The notes under the pieces were generated by a model, which worked only from the letters and a program-made list of their open reading frames with translations, did not search any database and was not told the DNA's origin. Below are positions 17,701-25,574 of a DNA stretch of 64,000 nt, piece after piece. Location: positions 1-64,000 of the forward strand of contig JACKBJ010000019.1 of NCBI GenBank assembly GCA_020634625.1, in the 5' to 3' direction. The position numbers and the translations under genes are program-made. Position 1 is the first letter of the stretch, and each line of letters begins with the position of its first letter. Source of the stretch: Caldilineae bacterium. Lineage in GTDB: Bacteria; Chloroflexota; Anaerolineae; Epilineales; Epilineaceae.

Positions 17701-20700
17701 CCCTTCCGCTACCTCTACGCCGTGGTCGGCAACCCGCGCAGCGGCCTGGAGGTCTGGCGCGCGCCGGACGGCCTGGCCTGGGAGCAGGTCTCGGTCGGCG
17801 GCTTCGGCGACAGCAACAACCGCGACCTCTTCGGCACGGCTTCGCTGGCGCTCTGGCACGGGCGCCTGCACCTGGGCGCCTGGAACCCGGCCACCGGCGG
17901 CGAGCTCTGGTCCACCGGCGGCAGTAGGCCGGGCAGCATCCCGACGCCGGCCGGCCCCAAGCCCACCGCCACGCCCCGGCCGCGGCCGCAGCCGCCCACC
18001 GGCCGCGCGGCCTACGTGCTGGTCGACCAGTGGCCGCCCGGCCGGGTCATCGCGCCCGACGTCATCGGCGCCATCCGCGAGATGGCGGTGACGGCCGACG
18101 GCACGGTCTTCCTGCTCGACCAGTCCAACAACCGCGTCATGCGCTTGAACCCGGACGGCACCTGGGGCCTGGCTTTCGGCAACATCGGCCGCGGCCCGGA
18201 TCGGATCGGCGAGGTCGGCGCCATCGCCGTCGACGACGGCGCCGGCCGGGTCTACGTGGCCGACATCGCCTCGGAACGGGTGCTGGTCTTCACCCTGGAC
18301 GGCGACTTCCTGGATGCCTGGCCCGAGATCTCGGCCCTGGGCATGGAGGCCCAGCCCGACGGCAGCCTGTGGATCGCCGATCGGCTGGCGGGGGCGGTGC
18401 GGCGCCTGGACGCTGCGGGCGTCGAGCTCGAGCGCTTCGGCAGCTTCGGCCAGCGCGAGGCCGACCAGTTCAGCGTGCTGACCGACCTGACGGTGGATCC
18501 GGCCGGCAACCTCTGGGTGCTGGACCTGGGCGTCATCGGCAACGTCGGCGGCAACCCGGTGCAGCGCGTTCGCGGCTTCCGGCCCGAGGCCGGCGGCTGG
18601 CGCCGCTTCCGAACGCTGGACATGACGGCCGCCAAGTGGCAGGGCTGCCTGGGCGCCGAGCTGCGCATCACCGCCCTCGGGCCCGAGCGGCTCCTGGCCG
18701 ACGGCTGCCTGATCGAGGGCAACGATCGTCTGGACGTCTTCCCGGGCGGTCACCGCTCGGCCGACCTCTACGGTGTGCGCGCCCGGACCGCCAACGCGGC
18801 CGCCGGGCACTTCGTGGCTCTGGCCACCTACGACACCGACCGCAACGACCCCGAGAACCCGACCTACCCGGCCCTGGTGCGCTACTTCGACGAGGGCTTC
18901 GACATCGTCCAGAGCTACAGCCTGGGCCGCACCCTGGACGCGGTCACGGCGGCTGCCGACGGCGCGGTCAGCGACGCGCTGCGCCTGAGCACGGCGCCCG
19001 ACGGCTCGCTGATGGTCACCGACCAGTTCGGCCTGCGCCAGCGCGGCACCGACGGCGCCGTGCTGGACGACCTGCCGCTCTCGCCCTATCCCAGCCGGAT
19101 CAACCCGATGCGCCTGACGGCCGAGCTCACCGTGGGCGAGGGCACCGGCAGCCGGGTGATGGGCGTGGGCACCTCGCGTGCCGGCCGCTTCGGCCGCCAG
19201 GTCGTGGTCTACGCCAGCACGGTCTACCGGCGCTATTGCGTCAACCGCCAGTGCTCGGTCAACCCCTACCTGGAGGTGATCTGGGACACGACCCTGCCCA
19301 GCGACACCGAAGGCGTGGTGGCGGTGGCGCACGAGGGCCAGCGCCGGCAGTTCGCGGTGCTGACGCGCTACAACGCGGCGCCGTCCACCCGCGGCATCGA
19401 GGACATCCGCTACCGCATGCTGGTCTACGGGCTCGACCGCTACGGGCGCAAGGAGCAGATCGAGCTGCAGGGCGAGGACCGCGACGCGATCTGGGCCGAC
19501 GTCGACGCCGGACCGACCGGCCGGATCTACGCCCTGGACACGCTCAACGACCGGGTCCAGGTCTGGGGCCCCGACCTGAGCGACCTGGGCATGGTGCCGA
19601 CGCCCAAGGATGCCTGGCGGGTGGCCGGCGGTCCGAACGACGAGATCTTCGTCCTGACCGTCTACGGCCACGTGGTGCGGATGGCCGCCGACGGCACGGT
19701 GCTCTCGCGCTTCGTCTCGCGGCCCCACCCGGGCGTGCCGCCGACCTCGCTGGTCGACCTGACGGTCGACCGGGACGGCTGGGTCTATACCGTCGACGCG
19801 CTGGCCGACCAGGTGACGGTCTTCGCGCCCGAGGGCACCGAGGACGCCGTGCTGCAGGGCGACGACTGCAGCCTGGGCGGCGACAAGTGGGCCGATCCGC
19901 GGGACGTCCTGCTGGGCGACGCGACGACGGTCTACCTGAGCCTCTTCGGCAGCTGCGGCTTCGTCGAGCGGCCGGCCGACATCGTGCTGGCGGTCAACAC
20001 GCTGGGGCGCAGCCTGGGCAACGACCCGGGCCGGCAGCTGGCCAACAACCTGCGCCGAGCTCGGCAGATCGCGGCCCTGACCGACCTGGACCGGCACCGC
20101 ATGGGGGTGGTCAGCTTCAGCCGCTCGGGCGACGTCGACCAGCCTCTGACCGGCACCAGCTACGCGCTGGTGCGGGCCCTGTGGAGCGTGCGCGCCGACC
20201 GCGGCACGCCGCCGCGCAACTACGCCGCCTTGCGCGCCGCGATGGACGTCTTCGAGGACAAGCCCGAGCGCATGCGGGTGATCGTGATCGTGACGCCCGG
20301 CGAGGACGACCAGGCCGGCCTGGACCTGGCCGAGCAGCTCAAGGCCGAGGGGGTGCGCATCCTGATCGTCAACGGGGCCAGCATCATCGCCTCGGGCGAC
20401 CTGTTCAACGACATCGACGTCGAGCCGCGGGCGATGGGCGCGGGCAAGGAGGTGCACCGCCGCATGCTGGTGCGCGACCGGCCCGAGGACATCGTCCAGA
20501 CCGGCGAGCTGGTCGACGAGCTGCCGGGCAACATGCGGTACGTCGCGGGCAGCGCCCAGCCGGCGGCCACCTGGGACCCGGCCGCGCGGACGCTGACCTG
20601 GGCCCTGTCCGCCCTGGACGGCGACCTGACGCACGGCTTCCGCTTCGACCTGATCCCGCAGCAGGAGGGCGAGTGGCCGACCAACGTCATGGCCCAGGCC

Positions 20701-21486
20701 CGGGTCACCGACGGCTGGGGCAAGCCGCGGCTGGTCGACTATCCGGTGCCGCGGGTGCGGGTCTACGGCGAGCTGCCGACGCCCACGCCGACCCGCACGC
20801 CCACCCCGACCCGGACGCCGACGCCGACGGTGACGCCGACGCCGACCGCGACCCTCGAGCCGCGGCCGATCTTCCTGCCGCTGCTGCTCCGGACCGAGTG
20901 CTCGGACGAGACGCGCAACGCCGACGTGGCGCTGATCATCGACACCTCGGGCAGCATGAGCGAGACGACCTCGCCGGCCGGGCCGACCAAGCTCGAGGCG
21001 GCCCGCGAGGCGGCCCGCAGCTTCCTGGGCCAGCTGGTGGCGGGGCGCGACCAGGCGGCGCTGATCCAGTTCAACAGCGAGGCCAGCGTGGTGGTGCCGC
21101 TCGGCAGCGACCCGCAGGCGGTGATCGCGGGCCTGGACGGGCTGACCCAGGCCAGCGGGACCAACATCGCCGGCGCGCTGGCGCTGGGGACGCAGGTGCT
21201 GGTCGGGCCCGAGCGGCGGGTGGACAACAACGCGGTGCTGATCCTCCTGACCGACGGCGAGCCGACGGTCGGGACGCCCGAGGAGCTGAGGGCGGCGGCG
21301 AACGCGGCCAAGGCGGCCGGGATCCTGGTCTTCACGATCGGTCTCGGCAGCCAGGTCGATCAGGCCTTGCTGAAGGCGGTGGCGGGCAAGGACGAATGGT
21401 TCTTCTACGCGCCGGACACCAGCGATCTGGCGGCCATCTACGCCCAGATCGCCTTCGCCCTGCCCTGCCGGCCGGGCTGGCCCTAG
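14716..21486 (+). CDS. Giant secreted NHL-propeller protein with two VWA domains
   Basis: The protein has 2256 residues and starts at ATG 14716 behind GGAGGAA, with a signal peptide at 1-30. Residues ~70-700 hold repeated NHL-type blades (YVADTGNHRVQVFD and variants, such as those near 15573, 16459 and 16609). Residues ~700-1075 are a different repeat region resembling sialidase-like or count-type propellers (GGxxWRSADGRAWE). A Pro/Thr linker follows at ~1075-1095, then a second NHL region to ~1710. Residues ~1755-1920 look like a degenerate VWA domain (DIVLAVNTLGRS in place of DxSxS). A DUF11-like beta domain follows (~1925-2020), then a Thr-Pro repeat linker (~2021-2046), the tract IFLPLLLR, and a canonical VWA domain with MIDAS motif DTSGSMS at ~2070-2255. 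It probably acts outside the cell in adhesion or binding; the exact role is unknown. Confidence 0.88.
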   Translation: MAPATRPRLLVVLGLAGLVGLAAMAGPNPPGAAAPAAPAADPDASLALGWSQTLGESEVPWFRSAAQLNQPAGLDAEGDAVWIAEAAGRRALKFSSSGRLLDELGRAGLGHAIHDHPVRRIADIVAFGDEAEQGGPGAQPTPTATPKAQPPIRPLADPAPAVRARAATAAGLQAPAGTAQETGRSMIWIVDDLAHYALGIDRDSGARTLLGVPDEAGADDDHFDAPGGIAVSPAAGRVYVSDGGNHRVQVFDLDGQLLGTIGAGPGGGDDQLYQPARLALDAEGLLYVADAGNHRVQAFDVSDPARPFLVRSYGSGPGAGDSELNTPLGVAVEPSFVYIADAANCRVQVWRRREATFWRSIGGWCAGGRPGYPTDVARDARGFLYVADAWGMQVHQLNPDWSSLRSFGADGLPYLTDAEHYNAPVGVAFGPAGERLVLERDGGRLIKREVDGTLAWTYGRIGVTDNRLGDLVAPGDLVVDDRGRIFLADSGNRRIERLAPDGTHEAYIAGEGQGDGQVDRPAGLGLTPDGRLLVADTGNHRLQILDADGTFLASLGRTGTPGLASGSFRAPEDAAMDGRGWLYVADTGNQRVEVFDDALRHVRSLGEAGVAGDDFAHFDHPTRLALDEADRLYVADTGNHRVLVFDADGGFVTALGGSYGSQSGGLREPHGLAVAPDGTLLVADTENHRVQGFSRADEPWTARAINGFGRRANGAVSALAELDGALLAGTWTEGEGLSIQRRAAPDQPWVELLGAGDGDPDAAGVTTFQHFGGRLYAGILDTHLARDPSSGVVTRSSKGGAIWRSADGRAWEAVAERGLGEARNVAFTSFAEYGGQLYAGSRSGDPDQAAEIWRSGTGDAGSWERAMQAGFDGDLANRAIGAMAAYTGTLWAGSCHSGQPELWQSKDGKRWSPAGPAGAAGIGSGGTGCVTDLLPYGDHFYAALGADTRVGVGYRAGEVWRCKRCDSSDWEQVAPGGIGNTYSVGRIQLAAFDEPPFRYLYAVVGNPRSGLEVWRAPDGLAWEQVSVGGFGDSNNRDLFGTASLALWHGRLHLGAWNPATGGELWSTGGSRPGSIPTPAGPKPTATPRPRPQPPTGRAAYVLVDQWPPGRVIAPDVIGAIREMAVTADGTVFLLDQSNNRVMRLNPDGTWGLAFGNIGRGPDRIGEVGAIAVDDGAGRVYVADIASERVLVFTLDGDFLDAWPEISALGMEAQPDGSLWIADRLAGAVRRLDAAGVELERFGSFGQREADQFSVLTDLTVDPAGNLWVLDLGVIGNVGGNPVQRVRGFRPEAGGWRRFRTLDMTAAKWQGCLGAELRITALGPERLLADGCLIEGNDRLDVFPGGHRSADLYGVRARTANAAAGHFVALATYDTDRNDPENPTYPALVRYFDEGFDIVQSYSLGRTLDAVTAAADGAVSDALRLSTAPDGSLMVTDQFGLRQRGTDGAVLDDLPLSPYPSRINPMRLTAELTVGEGTGSRVMGVGTSRAGRFGRQVVVYASTVYRRYCVNRQCSVNPYLEVIWDTTLPSDTEGVVAVAHEGQRRQFAVLTRYNAAPSTRGIEDIRYRMLVYGLDRYGRKEQIELQGEDRDAIWADVDAGPTGRIYALDTLNDRVQVWGPDLSDLGMVPTPKDAWRVAGGPNDEIFVLTVYGHVVRMAADGTVLSRFVSRPHPGVPPTSLVDLTVDRDGWVYTVDALADQVTVFAPEGTEDAVLQGDDCSLGGDKWADPRDVLLGDATTVYLSLFGSCGFVERPADIVLAVNTLGRSLGNDPGRQLANNLRRARQIAALTDLDRHRMGVVSFSRSGDVDQPLTGTSYALVRALWSVRADRGTPPRNYAALRAAMDVFEDKPERMRVIVIVTPGEDDQAGLDLAEQLKAEGVRILIVNGASIIASGDLFNDIDVEPRAMGAGKEVHRRMLVRDRPEDIVQTGELVDELPGNMRYVAGSAQPAATWDPAARTLTWALSALDGDLTHGFRFDLIPQQEGEWPTNVMAQARVTDGWGKPRLVDYPVPRVRVYGELPTPTPTRTPTPTRTPTPTVTPTPTATLEPRPIFLPLLLRTECSDETRNADVALIIDTSGSMSETTSPAGPTKLEAAREAARSFLGQLVAGRDQAALIQFNSEASVVVPLGSDPQAVIAGLDGLTQASGTNIAGALALGTQVLVGPERRVDNNAVLILLTDGEPTVGTPEELRAAANAAKAAGILVFTIGLGSQVDQALLKAVAGKDEWFFYAPDTSDLAAIYAQIAFALPCRPGWP

Positions 21487-21510
21487 GCCGCGCGCGGCGC
21501 CGTGCGAGCC

Positions 21511-21548
21511 GGCCGGGAGCGGGGGCGTCGCCACCCCCGCTCCCGGCC
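21511..21548 (+). terminator. Strong hairpin after the giant gene
   Basis: There is a perfect 15-bp stem (GGCCGGGAGCGGGGG at 21511-21525 with its complement at 21534-21548) around an 8-nt loop. A second stem (GACGCGGA at 21557-21564 with 21577-21584) follows. Both lie between convergent genes and could stop transcription from either side. No U-tract is present. Confidence 0.65.
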
Positions 21549-21611
21549 CCGCGGCCGACGCGGATCGGGCTGCCGGTCCGCGTCGCCGCGCCCCTGCGGA
21601 TCGTCGCCCGG

Positions 21612-22790
21612 TCAGGGCATGGGGGCTGGGTGAATCCGGGTGGCCAGATCGGCCACGAGGGACGCGCGCAGCGCCTCGAGCGGTGCCTGTCGATCCGGTC
21701 GCTCCAGGCCGGCGGCGCCCGCGACGGCCAGCATCAGCTCGGGCGTGCCCAGGTAGCGCGTGCCTCTGCCCGCGCCCTCGCTGCGCAGGAGCCCGGCCGC
21801 CCGCAGGCGCCGCAAGTCACTCGCCGCGGTGGCCGGGCCAAGGTCGACCAGCCCGCGGTAGTATCGGTTGGTGATGTCGCGCCCGAAGAAGGCATCGAAC
21901 AGGGCGTTGGCTAGCCTGGGTGGACCGTCCAGATCCTCCGTGACCAGGTCTTCGAGCAGGGTCCAGATCGCGGCCTCCGTCGCGTGTCGGAGCGAGAGCG
22001 CTTCGATCTGGGTGACCTGAGCCTGAAGGTGTGCCAGGAGAAAGGGCGTCACGTCGGCCTCCGGATCCCAAGCGGGTCCCAGGCAGTCGAAGGCGCGGTA
22101 GTAGCGATCTTGGTGCGCGCCCCACCATTCCTCGAGGCTGGTGAACTCCGGCAGTCGGTAGCCACCGCGCAGCATGACCATCGAGGCCAGAATCCGCGCG
22201 ACGCGACCGTTGCCGTCGGAGAAGGGATGGATTCCGGCCAGGCGTATGTGCGCCAGCGCCGCCTGCAGGGCGACGGGAATCCCCATCGCCTCGGCTTGGT
22301 CCAGCCATTCGGTCAAGGCGTCGATCAGCGAGGGCACCGCTTCGGCCGCCGGTGGCAGGTAGACCAGCCCGCGGGTCGCAGATCCGACGAAGACCTGCCC
22401 GCGACGGAAGGACCCGGCCCCCGCCGCGAAGTCACCCCCCATGACCCGGTCGTGGATGGCGACCACCAGCTCGCTCTGCCAGGTGAAGCCGGCCGCGTCG
22501 GAGCGGCGCAGGACGAAGTCCATGGCGTCCCGATAGCCGACCACCAGCGCTGCATCACGCTCGGAGACGCCGCTTGGCCGGTCGTGGGCGAGGATGCGCC
22601 GCACGTCTTCGACCGTGACCGGGATGCCTTCCATCGACGTGGAGGCGGCGATCGCCTCCGTCTCGAGATCGCGGCGTAGCCGTCCCAGCCAGCGACGCGG
22701 CAAGACGCCCCGCGTATCCAGCGCGCTGCGCAGGGTTTCGATGCGGTCGAGGAGGCTAGCCAGCGCCTCGGTCAGCTGATATACGTACAT
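21612..22790 (-). CDS. Fic family protein, self-inhibited type
   Basis: This 392-residue Fic-domain protein probably transfers AMP or a related group to target proteins. The catalytic loop is HPFSDGNGRVAR, with His188 as the base. A matching inhibitory motif, (S/T)xxxE(G/N), occurs as S50-TSM-E54-G55 in the N-terminal helix, the arrangement found in Fic proteins that carry their own inhibitory helix (class II). The C-terminal ~100 residues contain a winged-helix-like segment (AASDLRRLRAAGLLRSEGAGRGTRYL), as in many Fic/DNA-binding fusions. It is a single gene with no separate antitoxin beside it, in keeping with intramolecular inhibition. A palindrome overlaps its promoter, so autoregulation by the winged helix is possible. 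Confidence 0.92.
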   Translation of the reverse strand: MYVYQLTEALASLLDRIETLRSALDTRGVLPRRWLGRLRRDLETEAIAASTSMEGIPVTVEDVRRILAHDRPSGVSERDAALVVGYRDAMDFVLRRSDAAGFTWQSELVVAIHDRVMGGDFAAGAGSFRRGQVFVGSATRGLVYLPPAAEAVPSLIDALTEWLDQAEAMGIPVALQAALAHIRLAGIHPFSDGNGRVARILASMVMLRGGYRLPEFTSLEEWWGAHQDRYYRAFDCLGPAWDPEADVTPFLLAHLQAQVTQIEALSLRHATEAAIWTLLEDLVTEDLDGPPRLANALFDAFFGRDITNRYYRGLVDLGPATAASDLRRLRAAGLLRSEGAGRGTRYLGTPELMLAVAGAAGLERPDRQAPLEALRASLVADLATRIHPAPMP

Positions 22791-22824
22791 GCGTAGGGTT
22801 TCCGATCTGGATGCTCATGCTGGC

Positions 22825-22866
22825 AATCGTCTAAACGATTATATGATTAGATGAGCCCGGCGCCAA
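22825..22866 (-). promoter_or_regulatory. fic promoter with overlapping palindromic operator
   Basis: On the minus strand, TTGGCG (22866-22861) and an exact TATAAT (22843-22838) are spaced by 17 bp. The palindrome AATCGT-CTAA-ACGATT (22825-22840) overlaps the -10 and the expected start site, which is the classical position for a repressor site. The segment is strikingly AT-rich compared with its surroundings. Confidence 0.6.
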
Positions 22867-22873
22867 GACCAGG

Positions 22874-23293
22874 ATGGAGCGGATGATCCACATCGAGCCC
22901 GAGCGGGCCAGCCTGCACGGGCAGTTCTCGGCCGAGCTGCCGCCGGTGGCGGTCATCGACTCGGGCGACCGGGTTCGCTTCCGGACCCTGGACGTGGCTT
23001 GGGGGATGGGCCAGCACCCGCTGGAGGGCAGCTGGCGCCCCAAGTTCGAGCCCCGGCTGGCGGGGCGCCGGCTTCTGGGCCACGCTCGGCTTCGGCGAGG
23101 ACCTGCCCAGGGCCGCGGCCCAGGCGATCGAGGCATGCTCGACCGGGTGCAGCGCCGACACGGGCTGGCCCGTTCGGCGGCCCTGGCCCTGATCGGCGTC
23201 GCCGCCGACCTGCGGGTCAGCCAGATGGTCAACGGGCGGCTGGGGGTGCACCTGGTCCTGCCGGACGCGGCGATCGAGCCGGCGCCGGCATGA
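22874..23293 (+). pseudogene. Remnant of an acetamidase/formamidase gene
   Basis: The first ~57 codons match the beginning of acetamidase/formamidase proteins (HIEPERASLHGQF, VIDSGDRVRFRTLDVAWGMG, then PKFEPR). The last ~55 codons match their end (MLDRVQRRHGL, AADLRVSQMVNGRLGVHLVLPDAAI). The catalytic middle, roughly 200 residues in intact members, is missing. Near the junction, another reading frame encodes GFWATLGFGEDLPRAAAQAIEA, which normally leads straight into the MLDR segment, so there is also a single frameshift near 23130. A 139-codon frame stays open only because the breaks happen to compensate. I interpret this as a gene inactivated by an internal deletion plus frameshift. The possible ATGs are 22874 and 22883. 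Confidence 0.75.
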
Positions 23294-23313
23294 ACACCAT
23301 CTGAACCCGACCC

Positions 23314-23322
23314 TGCTAGCAT
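23314..23322 (+). promoter_or_regulatory. Extended -10 promoter for the response regulator operon
   Basis: TGCTAGCAT (TGn plus TAGCAT) lies just upstream of the two-component genes. Because it covers the ATG at 23321, that codon cannot be the start on this transcript, which supports a GTG start near 23363. Confidence 0.4.
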
Positions 23323-23362
23323 GGCGCTTCGGGTTGGGAGCGCCCGCGCGACGGCATTGGGG

Positions 23363-24055
23363 GTGGACGTGACGACGGTGCTGCTGGTGGACGACAGCGC
23401 GAGCCTGCGGGCCCTGGTCGGCGACTATCTGGGCGCGGCCGGGATGCGCGTGGTCGGCGTCGAGAACGGCCGGGTCGCCCTCGAGGTGGCCCGGCGCGAA
23501 CGGCCGGACATCGTCCTGCTGGACCTGATGATGCCGCAGATGGACGGACTGGCCTTCCTCGAGGCCTTCCGGGCGGAGCACGACACGCCGGTCATCGTGC
23601 TCTCGGCGCGCCTGGAGGAGGCCGACAAGGTGCTCGGGCTGGAGCTGGGGGCGGACGACTACCTGACCAAGCCCTTCGGGATGCGCGAGCTGTCGGCGCG
23701 GATCCAGGCGCGCTTGCGCCGGGCCCGCTCGGCGCCGCCGCGAGACGCGGTGCTGCGGCTGGGCGAGGTCAGCCTCGATCGCGCCGCGCGGACGGTGCAC
23801 CGGGGCCGGCGCGAGCTGTCGCTCACGCCGACCGAGTTCGAGATCCTCGACGCGCTGATGTCGGAGGCCGGGCGAGTGCTCTCGCGCGCGCAGCTGCAGG
23901 AGCGTCTGCAGGGTCCGGCGGCGACCGGGTCGGAGCGCACGGTGGACGTGCACGTGCGCAACCTGCGGGCCAAGCTCGAGCCGGATCCGGCCCACCCGCG
24001 CTTCGTCGAGACCGTCTTCGGGCAGGGCTACCGCTTCCGGGTCGACCGCGGGTGA
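23363..24055 (+). CDS. OmpR-family DNA-binding response regulator
   Basis: This protein has about 230 residues. The receiver domain has the acidic pocket LLVDDS, phospho-acceptor Asp54 in IVLLDLMMPQMDG and Lys103 in DYLTKPFG. The C-terminal winged helix has the typical LSLTPTEFEILDALMSEAGRVLSRAQL and ERTVDVHVRNLRAKLEPDP, ending in FGQGYRFRV. The exact start is uncertain: GTG 23363 gives the usual length, GTG 23369 is also possible, and ATG 23321 coincides with a probable -10 element. Its stop overlaps the kinase start (GTGA), so the two genes form a cognate pair. Confidence 0.93.
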   Translation: MDVTTVLLVDDSASLRALVGDYLGAAGMRVVGVENGRVALEVARRERPDIVLLDLMMPQMDGLAFLEAFRAEHDTPVIVLSARLEEADKVLGLELGADDYLTKPFGMRELSARIQARLRRARSAPPRDAVLRLGEVSLDRAARTVHRGRRELSLTPTEFEILDALMSEAGRVLSRAQLQERLQGPAATGSERTVDVHVRNLRAKLEPDPAHPRFVETVFGQGYRFRVDRG

Positions 24056-25536
24056 GCGCGGGATCGCCGCGGCCGGCCGACCCGGCCGGCCCGCGCGAGA
24101 CCGAGGCGGGCGCCCAGCCGGGCGATGCGCCCCGGGTGCGGCGCCGGATGGCCTTCCGGCCTTCGCTCGGTGCTCGCCTGAGCCTGGCCTTCCTGCTGGC
24201 CAGCGTGGTCGGGGTCGGCCTGGCGGCACTCCTGGCGCATATGGTGACCGTGCGTGAGTTCGAGCGCTTCTTCATCGACCGGTCGCGCTCGGAGTTTCTG
24301 GCCGCGGTGACGGATCACTACCAGCAGCAGGGCGGCTGGGAGGGCGTCGGGCGTCGGATGGTGCCGCCGATCGGGCCGGGCGGTCAGCCGCGACCGCCTG
24401 GTTTCGCCCTGGTCGATGCGGAGGGCCGCGTGCTGCTGCCGGCGGCGCCCTACCGGCGGGGCCAGCGGCTCACGGCGGCCGAGCTGGCGCGCGGGCTGCC
24501 GGTCGAGGCCGCCGGGCGACGGGTCGGGACGGTCCTGGACGCGGCCCGTCGGCCGACCCTGAGCGACCGGGAGGTCCAGTACCTCCAGAGCACCGACCGG
24601 GCGCTGGCCCTGGCCGCGCTGGGCGCGGTGCTGGCGGCGTTGCTGCTGGGCCTGGCGATGGCCCGCGGCTTGAGCCGGCCGCTGCGCGACCTGACCGCCG
24701 CCGCGCGCCGGATGGCGCGCGGCGAGCTGCAGCAGACGGTGCCGGTGCGCTCGGACGACGAGCTGGGCGAGCTGAGCCGAGCCTTCAACCAGATGAGCCA
24801 GGCGCTGACGCGCGCCAACCAGGCCCGGCGCGACATGACCGCCGACATCGCGCACGACCTGCGCACGCCGCTGACGGTGATCAGCGGCTACCTCGAAGCG
24901 ATGCAGGAAGGGGTGCTGGAGCCGACGCCGGCGCGCCTGGCGGCGCTGCATGCCGAGGCCCAGCACCTGAAGCATCTGGTCGAGGACCTGCGGACGCTGT
25001 CGCTGGCGGACGCCGGCGACCTGGTGATCCGGCCCCAAGCCATCGAGGTCGGCCCGCTGCTGCGCCGGTTGGAGGCGGCCTACGGGCCCCAGGCCGAGCG
25101 GGCGGGCATCGCGCTCGGGATCGACCTGGAGCCCGATCTGCCGACGCTGCTGGCCGACCCGGAGCGCATGGTGCAGGTCTTGGCCAACCTGATCGCCAAC
25201 GCGCTGCAGCACAGCCCGGCCGGCGGGCGGATCACGCTCTCGGCCGGCGCGGAGGCCGAGGGCATCGTGCTATCGGTGACCGACACCGGCGTCGGCATGT
25301 CGGCCGAGGTGCTGGACCGGGTCTTCGATCGCTTCTACCGGGCCGATCCGGCGCGCGCCGGCGGTGGCGAGGCTTCGGGACTCGGCCTGGCCATCGCTCG
25401 CTCGCTGGTCGAGGCCCAAGGGGGGCGGATCGAGGCGCGTAGCGCAGGGCCTGGTCTTGGCAGCGCGTTCCGCATCCACCTCCCATGCCGGGATGGGACG
25501 GGCGAGCGGCAGCCTCGACATGCCGTTGGCCCGTAG
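24052..25536 (+). CDS. HAMP-domain sensor histidine kinase
   Basis: The protein has 494 residues and starts at GTG 24052, overlapping the regulator stop by four bases. A basic cytoplasmic N-terminus (1-40) precedes a first membrane helix (~42-62). A periplasmic sensor segment of about 120 residues, not recognised, is followed by a second helix near 183-205 and a HAMP domain (LSRPLRDLTAAARRMARGEL). The HisKA domain has phospho-accepting His268 in DIAHDLRTPL. The ATPase domain shows the N box (NLIANALQHSP), the DTGVGM G1 box and a glycine lid (SGLGLAIARSLVEAQGG). It should phosphorylate the adjacent response regulator. No target operon is evident, because the neighbours are convergent or unrelated. 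Confidence 0.93.
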   Translation: MSAGSPRPADPAGPRETEAGAQPGDAPRVRRRMAFRPSLGARLSLAFLLASVVGVGLAALLAHMVTVREFERFFIDRSRSEFLAAVTDHYQQQGGWEGVGRRMVPPIGPGGQPRPPGFALVDAEGRVLLPAAPYRRGQRLTAAELARGLPVEAAGRRVGTVLDAARRPTLSDREVQYLQSTDRALALAALGAVLAALLLGLAMARGLSRPLRDLTAAARRMARGELQQTVPVRSDDELGELSRAFNQMSQALTRANQARRDMTADIAHDLRTPLTVISGYLEAMQEGVLEPTPARLAALHAEAQHLKHLVEDLRTLSLADAGDLVIRPQAIEVGPLLRRLEAAYGPQAERAGIALGIDLEPDLPTLLADPERMVQVLANLIANALQHSPAGGRITLSAGAEAEGIVLSVTDTGVGMSAEVLDRVFDRFYRADPARAGGGEASGLGLAIARSLVEAQGGRIEARSAGPGLGSAFRIHLPCRDGTGERQPRHAVGP

Positions 25537-25574
25537 CTGACGTCAGCCGCCGTGAGGCGCCGGGCCCCCGCGGC

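Noticed and set aside
14611..21534. Very long minus-strand open frame opposite the giant NHL/VWA gene
   Set aside because: High GC suppresses stop codons. The frame has shadow-like His/Arg/Gly/Ala composition, no domains, and antiparallels a well-supported gene.
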